The notes under the pieces were generated by a model. That model was not told the origin of the DNA and did not search any database. It saw nothing but the letters and a program-made list of their open reading frames with translations. 64,000 bases of DNA from Desulfovibrio sp. JC010 (GTDB lineage: Bacteria; Desulfobacterota; Desulfovibrionia; Desulfovibrionales; Desulfovibrionaceae). The stretch is from assembly GCF_010470675.1 (NCBI RefSeq), contig NZ_VOIQ01000014.1:60978-124977 (forward strand). Direction: 5' to 3'. This document shows positions 8,699 through 18,200 of this stretch, piece after piece (within the stretch, counting starts at the first letter, position 1; every line of letters begins with the position of its first letter). A program made the translations under genes and the position numbers.

Positions 8699-8724
8699 AT
8701 CGAATCCACAGGAGTGGATTCGAT
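8699..8724 (-). repeat. Perfect inverted repeat inside the hmc operon, between hmcC and hmcD
   Basis: ATCGAATCCAC and its exact complement (11-bp arms) are separated by four bases. There is no T-run on either strand, so it is not a standard intrinsic terminator. In the hmc transcript it would form a stable hairpin just after the hmcC stop, possibly an mRNA processing or stability element. Confidence 0.75.
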
Positions 8725-8734
8725 GGACATGCTT

Positions 8735-9907
8735 CTAGTGATCGCCCTTGTAGTCAGGATGCTCGAAGAAAATGGGCATCCGGGTGGTGATGAAACGGAA
8801 GATCACGACACCGAGAGTAACGATGAATACGGAGATTCCGATTTCAGTCATGCTGGGGAAGTACCTGTCAGCAGCGGGCAGATGGTAGTTGAACGCGATC
8901 ATGGAAACGTTGAACCTGTTGAAGACAATACCGAGCACGGTGATGATCGATGCCTTCTTGATCAGGCTGAGGTTTCTGTCGCGGACACCCACTGCATAGA
9001 GGAAGCAGGGCAGGGCCACGAAGCCGAGCATTTCAGTCAGGAACAGCAGTCCGTAACCGGATACAAGGTAGTGCCAGTTGTTGTCGTAAGCTACGCCCAT
9101 TGTCTTAATGAAGAAGTAGCCGAAGAGAACAAGTGCGGCAGCCTTACCGAATCCGAAGACTACGCCGTCGTGATGCTTGAGGTATTCTTCGTCCATCATG
9201 CGGTGCAGCTTCTTGTGGGACATGGAGCCCTCGAAGATGACCATGGACATACCTGCTGCAATACTTGAAACAAAGAAGTAGAGCGGCATGTAGGGTGAAT
9301 ACCAGAGCGGATGCAGCTTGGACGGTGCGATTGTGTACAGCGCGCCAAGTGATGACTGGTGCAGGGTGGAGAGCACTACGCCGAAGATGGTCAGCACGAG
9401 GGTCAGTTTAACGACCACTTTGCGGATTTTCTTCCAGCCCAGCCATTCGAACATGGCCGGAGTGAACTCAACGAAGAGCACAGTCAGGTAGAGCATAACG
9501 CACAGACCAACTTCGAAGAGCAGGGAGGTTGTTCCCTGGGAAACGAAGATGGGGTACGGCAGCCTCCAGGGACGTCCGAGGTCGTACTGCAGAGCGAATA
9601 CAACAAGGGCGTAGCCGAGGAAGGCGGTCAGGATTGCCGGACGCACAGCGGAGTGAAAACGCTTGAGTCCGAAGATATAGCAGGCTGCGGAAGTGGTGTA
9701 TCCGCCGGCTGCAAGGGCAACACCGCAGAGCAGGTCGAATCCGATCCAGATTCCCCACGGGTTGTTGTCATCAAGGTTGGTCACGGGACCGATTCCCTGA
9801 GTGAATCTGAGCACAGTAAGGATCAGACCCACTACGAGGATGGCTCCGGCCACCAGATTGAAGGTATTGAAGGCCGATTTAGGGCCGTTGCTTGCGGGAG
9901 TGGACAT
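8735..9907 (-). CDS. hmcC: HmcC, NrfD-family integral membrane subunit
   Basis: A 390-residue protein with about ten membrane helices, of the NrfD/PsrC family that anchors periplasmic Fe-S subunits and exchanges electrons with quinone or other membrane subunits. Recognisable stretches include NPWGIWIGFDLLCGVALAAG and the charged-aromatic ends of helices. Its start touches the hmcB stop (adjacent at 9907/9908), so translation is probably coupled to hmcB. It is the largest membrane subunit of the complex and the expected contact for HmcB. A hairpin lies right after its stop. Confidence 0.93.
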   Translation of the reverse strand: MSTPASNGPKSAFNTFNLVAGAILVVGLILTVLRFTQGIGPVTNLDDNNPWGIWIGFDLLCGVALAAGGYTTSAACYIFGLKRFHSAVRPAILTAFLGYALVVFALQYDLGRPWRLPYPIFVSQGTTSLLFEVGLCVMLYLTVLFVEFTPAMFEWLGWKKIRKVVVKLTLVLTIFGVVLSTLHQSSLGALYTIAPSKLHPLWYSPYMPLYFFVSSIAAGMSMVIFEGSMSHKKLHRMMDEEYLKHHDGVVFGFGKAAALVLFGYFFIKTMGVAYDNNWHYLVSGYGLLFLTEMLGFVALPCFLYAVGVRDRNLSLIKKASIITVLGIVFNRFNVSMIAFNYHLPAADRYFPSMTEIGISVFIVTLGVVIFRFITTRMPIFFEHPDYKGDH

Positions 9908-10984
9908 TTATGATTCCTCCTTCTCGCTGTTTCCAGCCTCGTCCGAACCTTCAGGCTCTTCTTCAACAGGCTTCAGAGCTTCTTCCACGGCTTTCTTGAC
10001 CTCGACTTCGATCTGCCGCTTGTTGGCAACATCTGCCTTTTCAAGAGCATCGGAAAGAGTCTTTTCAGCTTCAGCACTTGCCTTGGCAATTGCGTTTTCC
10101 ACCGCTTCCTTGCGCTCTTCGTCGGCTACCTTCGCGTTGCGTTTGCTTACCGCGTAGATGCCGCCGAGGAGTACGGGCCAGAGGCCTGCAACCATGGGAA
10201 CCGCTGCCAGAGCACCGGCAGTGAGTTCAGGTGCGGACTTGGTGCCGAGGTCTTCGCGCATGCCGATTTCTTTGAAGGGTACACCGGAGAGGTACATCCA
10301 GCTGGTACCGCCCATTTCGTCTTCACCGTAAATGTGGCGGACGTAACGGTCGGGATTGCGGCGGATGCGCTCGCGGGCGATGAGGATCAGTTCTTCCCTT
10401 TCGCCGAAAACGAGTGCTTCTTTGGGGCACTCGGCAACGCAGCCGGGGAGCTGGCCCTTGTCCTGACGGGCGGCGCACATGTCGCACTTCATAACCCGCG
10501 GGGTCAGGGGCTCATCATATTCGTAAGTCGGGATTTCAAAGGGGCAGGCCACCATGCAGTAGCGGCAGCCGACACAAACCGACTCATCGTAAACAACTGC
10601 GCCGTTGGGCAGTTTCTTGAATGCTTTTACAAAGCAGGCGGACGCACAGGCAGGTTCAAGGCAGTGGTTACACTGCGACTTGCGGAATACGGGATGTTCC
10701 GGAGTACCGTACTTGTTGACCACGGTGTGGGTCTTTGCGTCTGTTCTGCGTCTTTCGTCCAGCACGGCAAGGTCGTCAAAGCTCTTCTCAGGTTTGGGAA
10801 GTTTGTTGACCTTGTTGCAGGCTGCTTCGCATTTGCGGCAGCCGATGCAGCGGGTTGCGTCAAAGAGTACACCCTTGCTTCCGGGATAACCTTTGAACTC
10901 CTTGCCTGCGGCCTCAGCTCCTGCGGGGAGGCTTGCTCCCACGCAGGCTGCGCCCAGCATTCCGAGGAATGTTCTGCGTAACAT
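9908..10984 (-). CDS. hmcB: HmcB, periplasmic four-cluster iron-sulfur subunit
   Basis: A 358-residue protein that begins with a twin-arginine type signal ([19 protein letters not shown]). Four ferredoxin-like Cys groups follow: [36 protein letters not shown] and CDMCAARQ...CVAECP, the pattern of DMSO-reductase-type electron-transfer subunits. A single hydrophobic segment near residues 255-275 may anchor it, and a long charged helical tail (about 285-358, rich in Glu, Lys and Ala) follows, probably cytoplasmic. It passes electrons between the 16-haem HmcA and the membrane subunits. The gene is 29 bases after hmcA and adjoins hmcC. Confidence 0.93.
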   Translation of the reverse strand: MLRRTFLGMLGAACVGASLPAGAEAAGKEFKGYPGSKGVLFDATRCIGCRKCEAACNKVNKLPKPEKSFDDLAVLDERRRTDAKTHTVVNKYGTPEHPVFRKSQCNHCLEPACASACFVKAFKKLPNGAVVYDESVCVGCRYCMVACPFEIPTYEYDEPLTPRVMKCDMCAARQDKGQLPGCVAECPKEALVFGEREELILIARERIRRNPDRYVRHIYGEDEMGGTSWMYLSGVPFKEIGMREDLGTKSAPELTAGALAAVPMVAGLWPVLLGGIYAVSKRNAKVADEERKEAVENAIAKASAEAEKTLSDALEKADVANKRQIEVEVKKAVEEALKPVEEEPEGSDEAGNSEKEES

Positions 10985-11013
10985 TTATCTGTTCTCCTTC
11001 AGGCTATCCGTTT

Positions 11014-12651
11014 TTATTTCTTCGCGTGACATGCGGTGCAGTCAGTTGAAGCAGGCTTCTTGATGTTCATGGAGTCATGACAAGTCATGCACTGACCATG
11101 GTAAGCAGCCTTGAGGGCCGGACGTCCGTCCTGAACTTTACCGCCGTGGCAGCTGGCGCAGCTCGGAGGAGTCGCGCTTGCGGGGCTGTTGTGGTGGCAG
11201 CTTCCGCACACGGTAAGGGGTGTGCTGTGGAAGGCGTTAGCCATTGCATCACCCTTCATGCCGTCGACCATGCTCATGATGATCTTGCGGTGGGGCAGTT
11301 TGCTGGCTTCGTATTCATTTTCGAGGACGTTGATGGTCACGAATTCAGGGATGTCCTTTTCCGCAATCAGTGCCGGAGACTCGGGACGCTTCATGATCAG
11401 CTTTGACGCAATGGCGGCCTTGGCGGAGGCATCCATGGTGACAGGTTCGCTGGAAGTAGAAGCAGGTCCGTTGTGGCAGACCGCGCAGGTCTCTTCGGAC
11501 TGGATTACGTTTTTAGGCATCAGTTCATGACAGCCTGCACATTTAGGATCTTTCTGCTTTACAGCATGACAGCCCACACAGGATCTGGTGCTGTCTGCCT
11601 TATGCATAGCCTTGTCGAGAGTGACAAATCCGCCGTCTTTGGAACCACGAACGGTGTGACATGAGGAGCATGACTTATTCATGGTATCGTGGTGGCAGGA
11701 GCTGCAGGAGTCGGTGTAGCCTTCGTGGGCCTTATGGTTGAAAGCTACGGCAGCCATGGTTGCTTTAACAGCAACTTTTTCCTGTACCGGGGCGGTGATC
11801 AGAACAGCATCGGGCTGTTGTCTGGGGAGGCGGGGCAGAGTGTTGCCCAGCTTTTTCAGAACAGCAGCGTTGTCTTTCTTGATGTCTGCAGCCTGCATTT
11901 CGCCGTGGCAACCGGCACAGTCGACAGGACCGGTTTTATCCGCTTTTGCAGTCTGCATTTCAAGGTGACAGCTTACACACTGACCGTGGTAGGCTTCGGA
12001 GGTGGTCAGCTTTACTGCGCCCTTGGGCTCAGAGGTGTGACATACGCTGCAGTTTTCTTCCTGTCCTTTTACGTATTCAAGCTTCTTATCAAGATTGTTG
12101 TATACGTGGTGACAGGCTCCACAATTGGTGTCCTGGCCTTCATCTTTAGCGATGAGCTTGGAATCCCAGTGGCGGTAGTGGAGGATGTTCTCCATGCCGG
12201 CGGGAGCGCGCTCTGCTTTGATTTCAGGGTCGGCCATGTGACAGCTGCGGCATTCTCCGACCTGAGGTCCGGTTTTCTTTCCGGCCTTGGCGTCGGCAGC
12301 ATGACAGCTGATACAACCGTTGTGGTAAATTTCTTTGAGTTTTTCAGGGCTGCCGTCTTCAAGTCTCATGAACTTGTAGGACACGGTCCCTTCGTTTTTC
12401 TGGTGACAGGCAGTACAGTCCTTGCCCTGCTCAGCCACAGCCTTGGTGTGTGTATCGTGGAGAAACACAACAGCAGGCAGTTCCAGTTCTTCCTGAGCGG
12501 CAATAGTGTCGATCATAATCAGATCAGGACGCTTGTTGCCGTTTTCCTGCGGGGTTCCGACCATGCTCATCGCTTCCATATGGAAGCCGAGCACCCCGGC
12601 CAGGACAATCAGGATACCGGACAATCGCAATAGTTTCTTTCCGTTTGCCAT
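11014..12651 (-). CDS. hmcA: HmcA, 16-haem high-molecular-weight cytochrome c
   Basis: A 545-residue secreted protein: signal peptide (LLRLSGILIVLAGVLGFH), then exactly 16 CXXCH motifs counted along the chain, from CTACHQ to the last CTACHAKK near the C-terminus. Sixteen c-type haems and this size match the Desulfovibrio high-molecular-weight cytochrome HmcA. It accepts electrons in the periplasm, for example from hydrogenase via cytochrome c3, and passes them to HmcB. It is the first gene of the operon; a 449-base gap upstream holds promoter and operator-like sites. Confidence 0.96.
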   Translation of the reverse strand: MANGKKLLRLSGILIVLAGVLGFHMEAMSMVGTPQENGNKRPDLIMIDTIAAQEELELPAVVFLHDTHTKAVAEQGKDCTACHQKNEGTVSYKFMRLEDGSPEKLKEIYHNGCISCHAADAKAGKKTGPQVGECRSCHMADPEIKAERAPAGMENILHYRHWDSKLIAKDEGQDTNCGACHHVYNNLDKKLEYVKGQEENCSVCHTSEPKGAVKLTTSEAYHGQCVSCHLEMQTAKADKTGPVDCAGCHGEMQAADIKKDNAAVLKKLGNTLPRLPRQQPDAVLITAPVQEKVAVKATMAAVAFNHKAHEGYTDSCSSCHHDTMNKSCSSCHTVRGSKDGGFVTLDKAMHKADSTRSCVGCHAVKQKDPKCAGCHELMPKNVIQSEETCAVCHNGPASTSSEPVTMDASAKAAIASKLIMKRPESPALIAEKDIPEFVTINVLENEYEASKLPHRKIIMSMVDGMKGDAMANAFHSTPLTVCGSCHHNSPASATPPSCASCHGGKVQDGRPALKAAYHGQCMTCHDSMNIKKPASTDCTACHAKK

Positions 12652-12823
12652 GATATGGATCCCCTCTCAATGCAATTGGCCACAAAGTTTCATACTCCGG
12701 GCCTTTGTTGCTCCGGTCGGTTTTTTATCGTTATTCCCGGCTGTTACTTCCCCCATGGAAAGCCGTGTAATGGAAATACGCTTAAGACCGTTCCGGTGCG
12801 CCTCATTCCCCATCGACTGGGTT

Positions 12824-12897
12824 GGTATTAATACCTCCTGAGTCGATAGGTTTTTATACCTGCCCGATAGGTATGTTATTCGTCTACATTCCGTCAA
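12824..12897 (-). promoter_or_regulatory. Putative hmcA promoter with operator-like palindromes
   Basis: On the minus strand TTGACG (12892-12897) is followed after 17 bases by ATACCT (12869-12874), a plausible -35/-10 pair. Overlapping and just downstream are the palindromes AGGTTTTTATACCT (12848-12861) and GGTATTAATACC (12824-12835). CGATAGG occurs twice, 21 bases apart (12844, 12865), two helical turns. The repeated GGTAT/ATACC half-sites suggest a dimeric repressor such as Rrf2. The rest of the 12652-13100 gap shows nothing beyond this and the DUF805 promoter. Inference only. Confidence 0.55.
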
Positions 12898-13024
12898 GGG
12901 GTGTTTTTAAAAAATCTAAGCTGCTGAAACCTGTTTATTCATACTGGTTTGATCTGAATTAAGTGTGGCTCTAGGTATGCGCAGGAAATGAATGTGAATT
13001 TAATTTAAGTCGGTTTGAAAAATC

Positions 13025-13053
13025 TTGACAGAAAATGGATTAGAAACGAATAA
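13025..13053 (+). promoter_or_regulatory. Putative promoter of the DUF805 gene
   Basis: A perfect TTGACA (13025-13030) with a 17-base spacer and a weak -10 (GAATAA, 13048-13053), 48 bases before the start codon. Confidence 0.4.
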
Positions 13054-13100
13054 GTGCCGAAGAAAACGGCTTAAATGTCGGTGGATCAGGAGAAAGTAAA

Positions 13101-13424
13101 ATGAACTATTATATTGAAATATTGAAGAAATTTAATGATTTTAGCGGAAAGGCGGACCGAGGTGAATTCGGTCGCTTCCTGCTCTGGCACGGTGGTATTA
13201 TCTGCATGCTGCTGTTTTTGGGTTACGCAATTGACCATGCCTTTGCACACAAGGTGATTAATACCCTGAGCGGACTTTTTATGCTCGGAACTTTGCTTCC
13301 CTGTATTGCTCTCTTTGTACGCAGGCTGAATGCACTGGGGCGTGATCCCAAGCTGGTGCTGGCAGCATTAATTCCGGTTGTCGGACTGGCTTATCTGGTT
13401 TTTGTTTGTTTGAAGCAGGATTGA
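13101..13424 (+). CDS. DUF805 small membrane protein
   Basis: A 107-residue protein with the DUF805 layout: an N-terminal amphipathic part with FSGKADRGEF (the family's F-x-G-R-A-x-R-x-E/S-F type motif), a hydrophobic segment, a second one followed by the conserved VRRLNALGRD, then a C-terminal helix. AGGAG lies 8 bases before the ATG. Members are inner-membrane proteins of unknown biochemical role. It is a single-gene unit with its own promoter and terminator, divergent from hmcA. Confidence 0.85.
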   Translation: MNYYIEILKKFNDFSGKADRGEFGRFLLWHGGIICMLLFLGYAIDHAFAHKVINTLSGLFMLGTLLPCIALFVRRLNALGRDPKLVLAALIPVVGLAYLVFVCLKQD

Positions 13425-13448
13425 GAAGCTGTAAATATTGTTTTGTGA

Positions 13449-13493
13449 GAAAGGACTTGAAGTATTGGGTGTTTTAAGTCCTTTCGTTTTTTT
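13449..13493 (+). terminator. Intrinsic terminator after the DUF805 gene
   Basis: GAAAGGACTT (13449-13458) pairs with AAGTCCTTTC (13476-13485), followed by G and a run of seven T. Confidence 0.8.
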
Positions 13494-13783
13494 GAATAAT
13501 ATTAACGCTCGTATTTGGTTCGAGCTAAAGTTGTAACATTCAATTATTGATATTCAGGTTTGAGTTAATGTTGTTTATTTATTGAAGTGTCAGTGTGTTT
13601 AAGAAAAGCAGGGTGTGGTTGAGTCGGGTGGTTCTGCTTAATTTTAAAACATTTTGCGAGTCTGGGGTTGACTTTTGAAAATAATGTATAAATTTCGTTT
13701 GACTTATTTTTGAAAAAACATGTAGAGTCTATAAAACAAAGCGCATAAAAGCTATAGCTTGCTCTATGGTTGAGTTGAAACAA

Positions 13784-14027
13784 TATAATAAAGTCGAGCT
13801 GGAATGAGTGGTTCTTGGATAGAATATATGTGTCCGTATACCCTTAAGAGGGTCTTTTGTATTTGTGAGTCAATAGAGTGGCCTGATCGGCACTCGGAAA
13901 TTTCTTTTGGTGCACATGTCTTAATATTTGCGAAGCAGTTATTTCATTTTTTATTAAGGGTCTCACGCCCTGGCCGTTACAAGCCGTATTATGATGCAGT
14001 CTGTGCTTCATGATGCGGTATTTTTTT
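13784..14027 (+). ncRNA. Candidate structured leader or small RNA upstream of the unknown three-gene cassette
   Basis: The 666 bases from 13425 to 14090 hold no convincing protein gene. A TATAAT (13784-13789; weak -35 upstream) could start a transcript of about 230 bases that ends at the strong terminator at 13984-14027. Within it are short hairpins: ACCCTTAAGAGGGT (13838-13851), GAGTG...CACTC (13876-13895) and AGGGT...GCCCT (about 13957-13971). The transcript could be a separate small RNA or an attenuated leader of the genes starting at 14091. I know of no RNA family that matches. A 69-codon ORF (13804-14013) overlaps it but has poor support. Confidence 0.3.
13984..14027 (+). terminator. Strong intrinsic terminator 64 bases before the unknown cassette
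   Basis: CCGTAT pairs with ATGCGG and an inner stem TATGATGC pairs with GCTTCATG (one mismatch), seven-base loop, followed by seven T (14021-14027). It implies transcription from upstream, although no clear gene ends here. Confidence 0.75.
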
Positions 14028-14049
14028 ATTCTATTTATTTTTAACGGGG

Positions 14050-14079
14050 TATGGCAGGTATAGAAATTAAGCTGCCATA
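14050..14079 (+). repeat. Inverted repeat abutting the ribosome-binding site of the cassette's first gene
   Basis: TATGGCAG (14050-14057) and its exact complement CTGCCATA (14072-14079), 14-base spacer. The second arm touches the AGGGTGAG ribosome-binding site. It could be a protein operator or an mRNA hairpin controlling translation. Confidence 0.6.
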
Positions 14080-14090
14080 GGGTGAGTGAG

Positions 14091-14624
14091 ATGACTAATA
14101 CTACAGAAGATAATAAACCAAGTGATACGTCTAATCCTACATTGAAAGAATTTTATTATAATCATAAAGATACATATACTCTTCCGTTTGGTACAGGTGA
14201 ATATGCTGTGTATGATTTGCTATTAGATGAAGATACTGACAATAATCTTGGTGCTGGAGAAGATATAGTCTTATCTGCCAGCTGTCTTTGTGAGCCAGTA
14301 TCTGTCTTTGATGATGTGAAACCAGAAGTTCTTACAGAGACTGAACCTTATAAAAAAAATGATGATCTTGAAGTTGCAGCGGGTAGGTTAGATTTTAAAT
14401 CTAGTGTATATGAACATTTGAAATCAGGATTTGTACTTAAATCAGGACCTGATGTTACAAATTCGAGTAGTAGTATGTATGAAGAAAGCGAGTTGTTTCC
14501 TGATATATACTCTACTGATGTGGGTGAATTGGAACAACTACGATCTTATATTGGAGTTGGTTCCATAGACACAGATCTTAGCGATGAAGCCTATGCTGAT
14601 TTAAAATTTCTTTACGATTTTTAG
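14091..14624 (+). CDS. Unknown protein, first gene of an A/T-rich three-gene cassette
   Basis: 177 residues from the ATG at 14091, chosen because AGGGTGAG lies 5-12 bases upstream; a GTG at 14082 would overlap that site. Acidic and Ser/Thr-rich, with no signal peptide, membrane segment or family I recognise. The codon use is A/T-rich like the next two genes and unlike hmc or lytS. It ends 5 bases before the next start, so the genes are probably cotranscribed. The low-complexity N-terminus (MTNTTEDNKPSDTSNPT) suggests a disordered tail. No function can be given; a small partner or regulator of the 1402-residue protein is only a guess. Confidence 0.7.
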   Translation: MTNTTEDNKPSDTSNPTLKEFYYNHKDTYTLPFGTGEYAVYDLLLDEDTDNNLGAGEDIVLSASCLCEPVSVFDDVKPEVLTETEPYKKNDDLEVAAGRLDFKSSVYEHLKSGFVLKSGPDVTNSSSSMYEESELFPDIYSTDVGELEQLRSYIGVGSIDTDLSDEAYADLKFLYDF

Positions 14625-14629
14625 TTGTA

Positions 14630-15211
14630 ATGCCTTATTCAATTCGTATTTTTCATTCGGAATTATATAGTAATGACGATTGGTCCACTAGCTATGTTTA
14701 TTTTGGCAGTAAACAACTAAAGCCGAAGGGCCCCTCTGTTCAAGGATGGTATGAGGAGAGGGGGCAAGCCAAACATTGTTGTGAATATACTGACACGGAA
14801 ATTAAATGTCCTTTTTGTCAGAAGATAGTTGATATTCAATTTTCCTCATTTAGGTCGCACTGTTGTCCTAGTAGCTCGCCCGGTAGTTTTTTCAACCCAT
14901 TACGAACATATTTTTTTTCTATAAAAGATGTAGATCCGGGACCGTTTAATAGGTGGGTTGGAATTAGGTTTGGCGAAGAATATTGGCCTCATAAAATTAA
15001 TCCAAAGTTTATTCCAGGCAAAGGTATTTTTTCATGCAATTTAAGCCCAAAGCATAATACTTGGGGTGGTAGCTCTGGGAGCTGTGTTCAATGTTATGAT
15101 CGTATGGAAAAATATACTGACGCCAGCTTTCTGCATATAGATAAAGGTGTAGATTATAGGAAAAATCCGATTTTTTCTCAAGATAAATCAATGTTTAGGT
15201 ATTTAAAGTAA
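14630..15211 (+). CDS. Unknown Cys-rich, probably zinc-binding protein, second gene of the cassette
   Basis: A 193-residue soluble protein. Cys pairs look like metal sites: CPFCQK near residue 61, HCCPSS about twelve residues later, FSCNLSPKH, and SCVQCYDRM near 150. Aromatic-rich elsewhere. No family recognised. The gene starts 5 bases after the previous stop without a clear ribosome-binding site, so it probably depends on translational coupling. It is followed 33 bases later by the 1402-residue gene. The zinc-ribbon-like pairs would fit nucleic-acid or protein binding, but that is inference. Confidence 0.7.
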   Translation: MPYSIRIFHSELYSNDDWSTSYVYFGSKQLKPKGPSVQGWYEERGQAKHCCEYTDTEIKCPFCQKIVDIQFSSFRSHCCPSSSPGSFFNPLRTYFFSIKDVDPGPFNRWVGIRFGEEYWPHKINPKFIPGKGIFSCNLSPKHNTWGGSSGSCVQCYDRMEKYTDASFLHIDKGVDYRKNPIFSQDKSMFRYLK

Positions 15212-15244
15212 AAAATTTAAGTTATGCTCATTTAAGGAATCCAC

Positions 15245-18200
15245 ATGCCTACAAAAAACACCTCATACACCAACGCTCTGCTTTTTACTACATACACAGA
15301 TGTAATTGACCGCATAGACACGTTGTTTATGGATATCAGGCACTTGCAGACTTGTGTGTCACATACACTTGGTATTGCGTCACTTAATTCGCTTCTTGAA
15401 TATGAAGAACGTTATCTGTGGGAACGTCAGCAGATAAAAGATATTACAGATATTTCTGATGAAATTCGTAAGTGGATTCCTTCCTGTCCGGCTATGACGA
15501 GTTTGGATACTGAGAATAGCGTTTCTGACGGGGATGAGGACGATGCTTCTGGCAAGTGGGTTAGATCACCAGAACTTGAGCGTTTATTAAAGACAATAGC
15601 TGAAGATCTGCATGCTACATGGTGGAGTTATAACCAGAGCATGGATAGGAGACGGCACTACTACACCTTTAGATCTCTACAGTTGATCAAACGCAGTGTT
15701 TTAGAATGTAAATTGCTTTTTAATCATTATGCTGAAGAGGCTTTCCCCTATAATTTTGGTGCTGATCAGCAAAATGGTACTCCTTATGAATGTGATTGGC
15801 CTGCGATAATACAGTTTTTGATATTGCGTCGCGGAGTAATGCATACTCTTGGTGATATTGTAGAAAGAGTCGGCGCAATCAAGAATAATTTTGGGCGCAA
15901 TTCTGAAAGAACCATGAATGAAGACCCCCCGTACCTTACATCGTGGTACCGGGAGCACAATTTTTTCAGCCAGTTTCTTGTTGATAGCTGTAAGGATGCT
16001 TATAAAGAAATTCATACCTTTTTAGATATTACGAGTAAATATGCTCTTGATGCAAAGAATAAAGACAAATTGAAGCCCGGTTCGAATATTGTTCATCATG
16101 AGTGGGCGCATAAAAACATATCTAGTTTTCGAGTCATCAATGACAGTAACAGTCCCACTGGGAACAGTAAGCCGACATATGCGGTAAGTAGCTCTTATTG
16201 GACCCCTAACCGTCCGGATTTACAGAGTATTATTGCTCACGAGGTCTCTCATGCTGTAGCACTTGAGGTATGGGGAGGGTATGGTGAGAAGATTGATCAT
16301 TCTGCTGATATGAATGTTTTTGATGAGTTTATCAGCTATATTTATGGAACAGCAAAGCGGATAAATCCGTCAAATCCCCATGTAACTAAAGGTTTTCTTG
16401 AAATCCCTGTAGATTTACTTGCATTGGTTTCTAAATCCGGGGCGTATCTCTTTGCTTTTTTTCTGGAGTATATCTGCTATGGCGCAGAAACGCTTTTGCG
16501 TGATGGGCATACGCCTGTAAAATTGGATAAAATTCATAGGTTAGACATTAAAAATAATCTTCAATTTTTTCAACTCCATGATTGGAATTGGTTTTTCCGT
16601 TTAATGTCGTTGTGTGAGTTAAGCGATGTTTTTTTTGGGGAAGGTGAAGAGAATGATGCAAAATTCCCCTTGGAGAAGCAACTTGTCGCTGGAATAAGGG
16701 ATATTTGTCAGTCCATCCGTAATGAAGTTCCTGAAGAAGATATGAGTTCTGCTAGAAAAAAAGACGAACTGTCTACATTTGAAAGTGTAGATATTTTTTG
16801 GAAAGCTTTTCAGGATGATTTAAAGATTTTTAAAGTAGAAAAAAAACTAGCAGAAGATTTCAAGCGTTGGCGGGAATTGCATTACAGTGATTATTGGAGT
16901 TGTGACCTTGAATCAAATTACACGCATAAAGACGGTTCTGGTTCTGGGTGGAAGCACGGTGATATGGAGCTTCCGCGTCACACTAGAGGATTGCATGGGT
17001 CTGTTAGAGATTTTTTGCAAGCTTCATTTTTTAAAGAAAAAATTTCACATTTAAAAAAGATTCATACAAAGAATAAAACGAATATCAATTCTGCTGATGA
17101 AGTTGTTTTTACGAAATATGAAATTGATGAGTTGAAAGATGTTTATGGTATTTCTGATGTAAAGTATAGAACTTGTCGTTGCAGTAATAAAAAAGTGGGG
17201 CTTGATACAGAAGTGTATGATAAGGGCTCCTCTAGTGCAGAGTCTTCTGAAAGCGTTGAAGCTGGTAAGTATTGTTACCTTTGTTGTAACCCAGTTTTAT
17301 TCTCATACTTAGAAGATATTCCTTGGACGTGTTCAGTTTTTAGGGCACTTGATTTAGTCGCTCCCAATAGTCCCTTGCGTGTTGATCGAGATTCTAAATT
17401 GTCTAAGTCCGTAAGTTTAATTGGTAGAGAAGCAAAAGATGATAACAATAATTTGTTATTAGAATATAGATATAAAGTAATTCATAAAAAATGGGCTCTT
17501 GGTCGGACGTTACATCAGATTGCTGTTGATTTTCATGTAAACCAGACCGAGAGTAAAAGTCATCATCTCGGTATTATTTGTGGCGCACTGCTGCGCAATT
17601 GTATTGACAAAGAAGAACTTGTGAAAGACCCTCTTTATGCAGATTTACGTACTTGGTTGTTGGGGGCTTTTGTTGGCTCAAAACAAGAAACAAAGTATTG
17701 GAGGTCTTTAGATAGCGGACTCCGTAGTATGGATGATGTTAAGCATTATGTTGATCCTAATTATGTTGCTGAATTTATGGGGTTTGATAAGGGTGGCGAT
17801 CCAGCAAAAGATTCAGTTGACTCTAAATGGAAAAAGGTTTTGTTTCCATCGCTAAAAGAATATGTGGACAACGATGTAGCAGATAAGTGTCTTAATGAAT
17901 TATATATTTCTTGTGCTGATAATTTTTTGAAGATGCCTCCAAATAAGATTTTTGCAAATATGATTAATAAAGATGAGTACAATCCTCAAGCTGATAATCT
18001 TACAGATTATTTCAATTACTCACAGTCGGTGAATTCATCTTTTTATCCAAAGGAAGTATTAGATAAAATTAAGCTGTATTTTCAGTATCCTGTAGATCCT
18101 AAAAAGTCTTTTATTCGACATTTTCCTGCTGTGTTGTTGTGTCAGTTGTTTATTATGTCTTCCAGTGAATGTGTTAGGCGTTATTTAGATAGAATTATTC

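Noticed and set aside
8699..8724. Terminator between hmcC and hmcD
   Set aside because: No T-run on the minus strand, and splitting the conserved operon here would be unexpected.
11689..12633. A 314-codon open frame on the plus strand
   Set aside because: Antisense to hmcA, whose 16 haem motifs prove the coding strand.
13804..14013. A 69-codon open frame upstream of the unknown cassette
   Set aside because: GGA lies only two bases before the ATG, the stop falls inside the terminator hairpin, and the protein shows no family or clear structure. Kept as a possible structured RNA instead.
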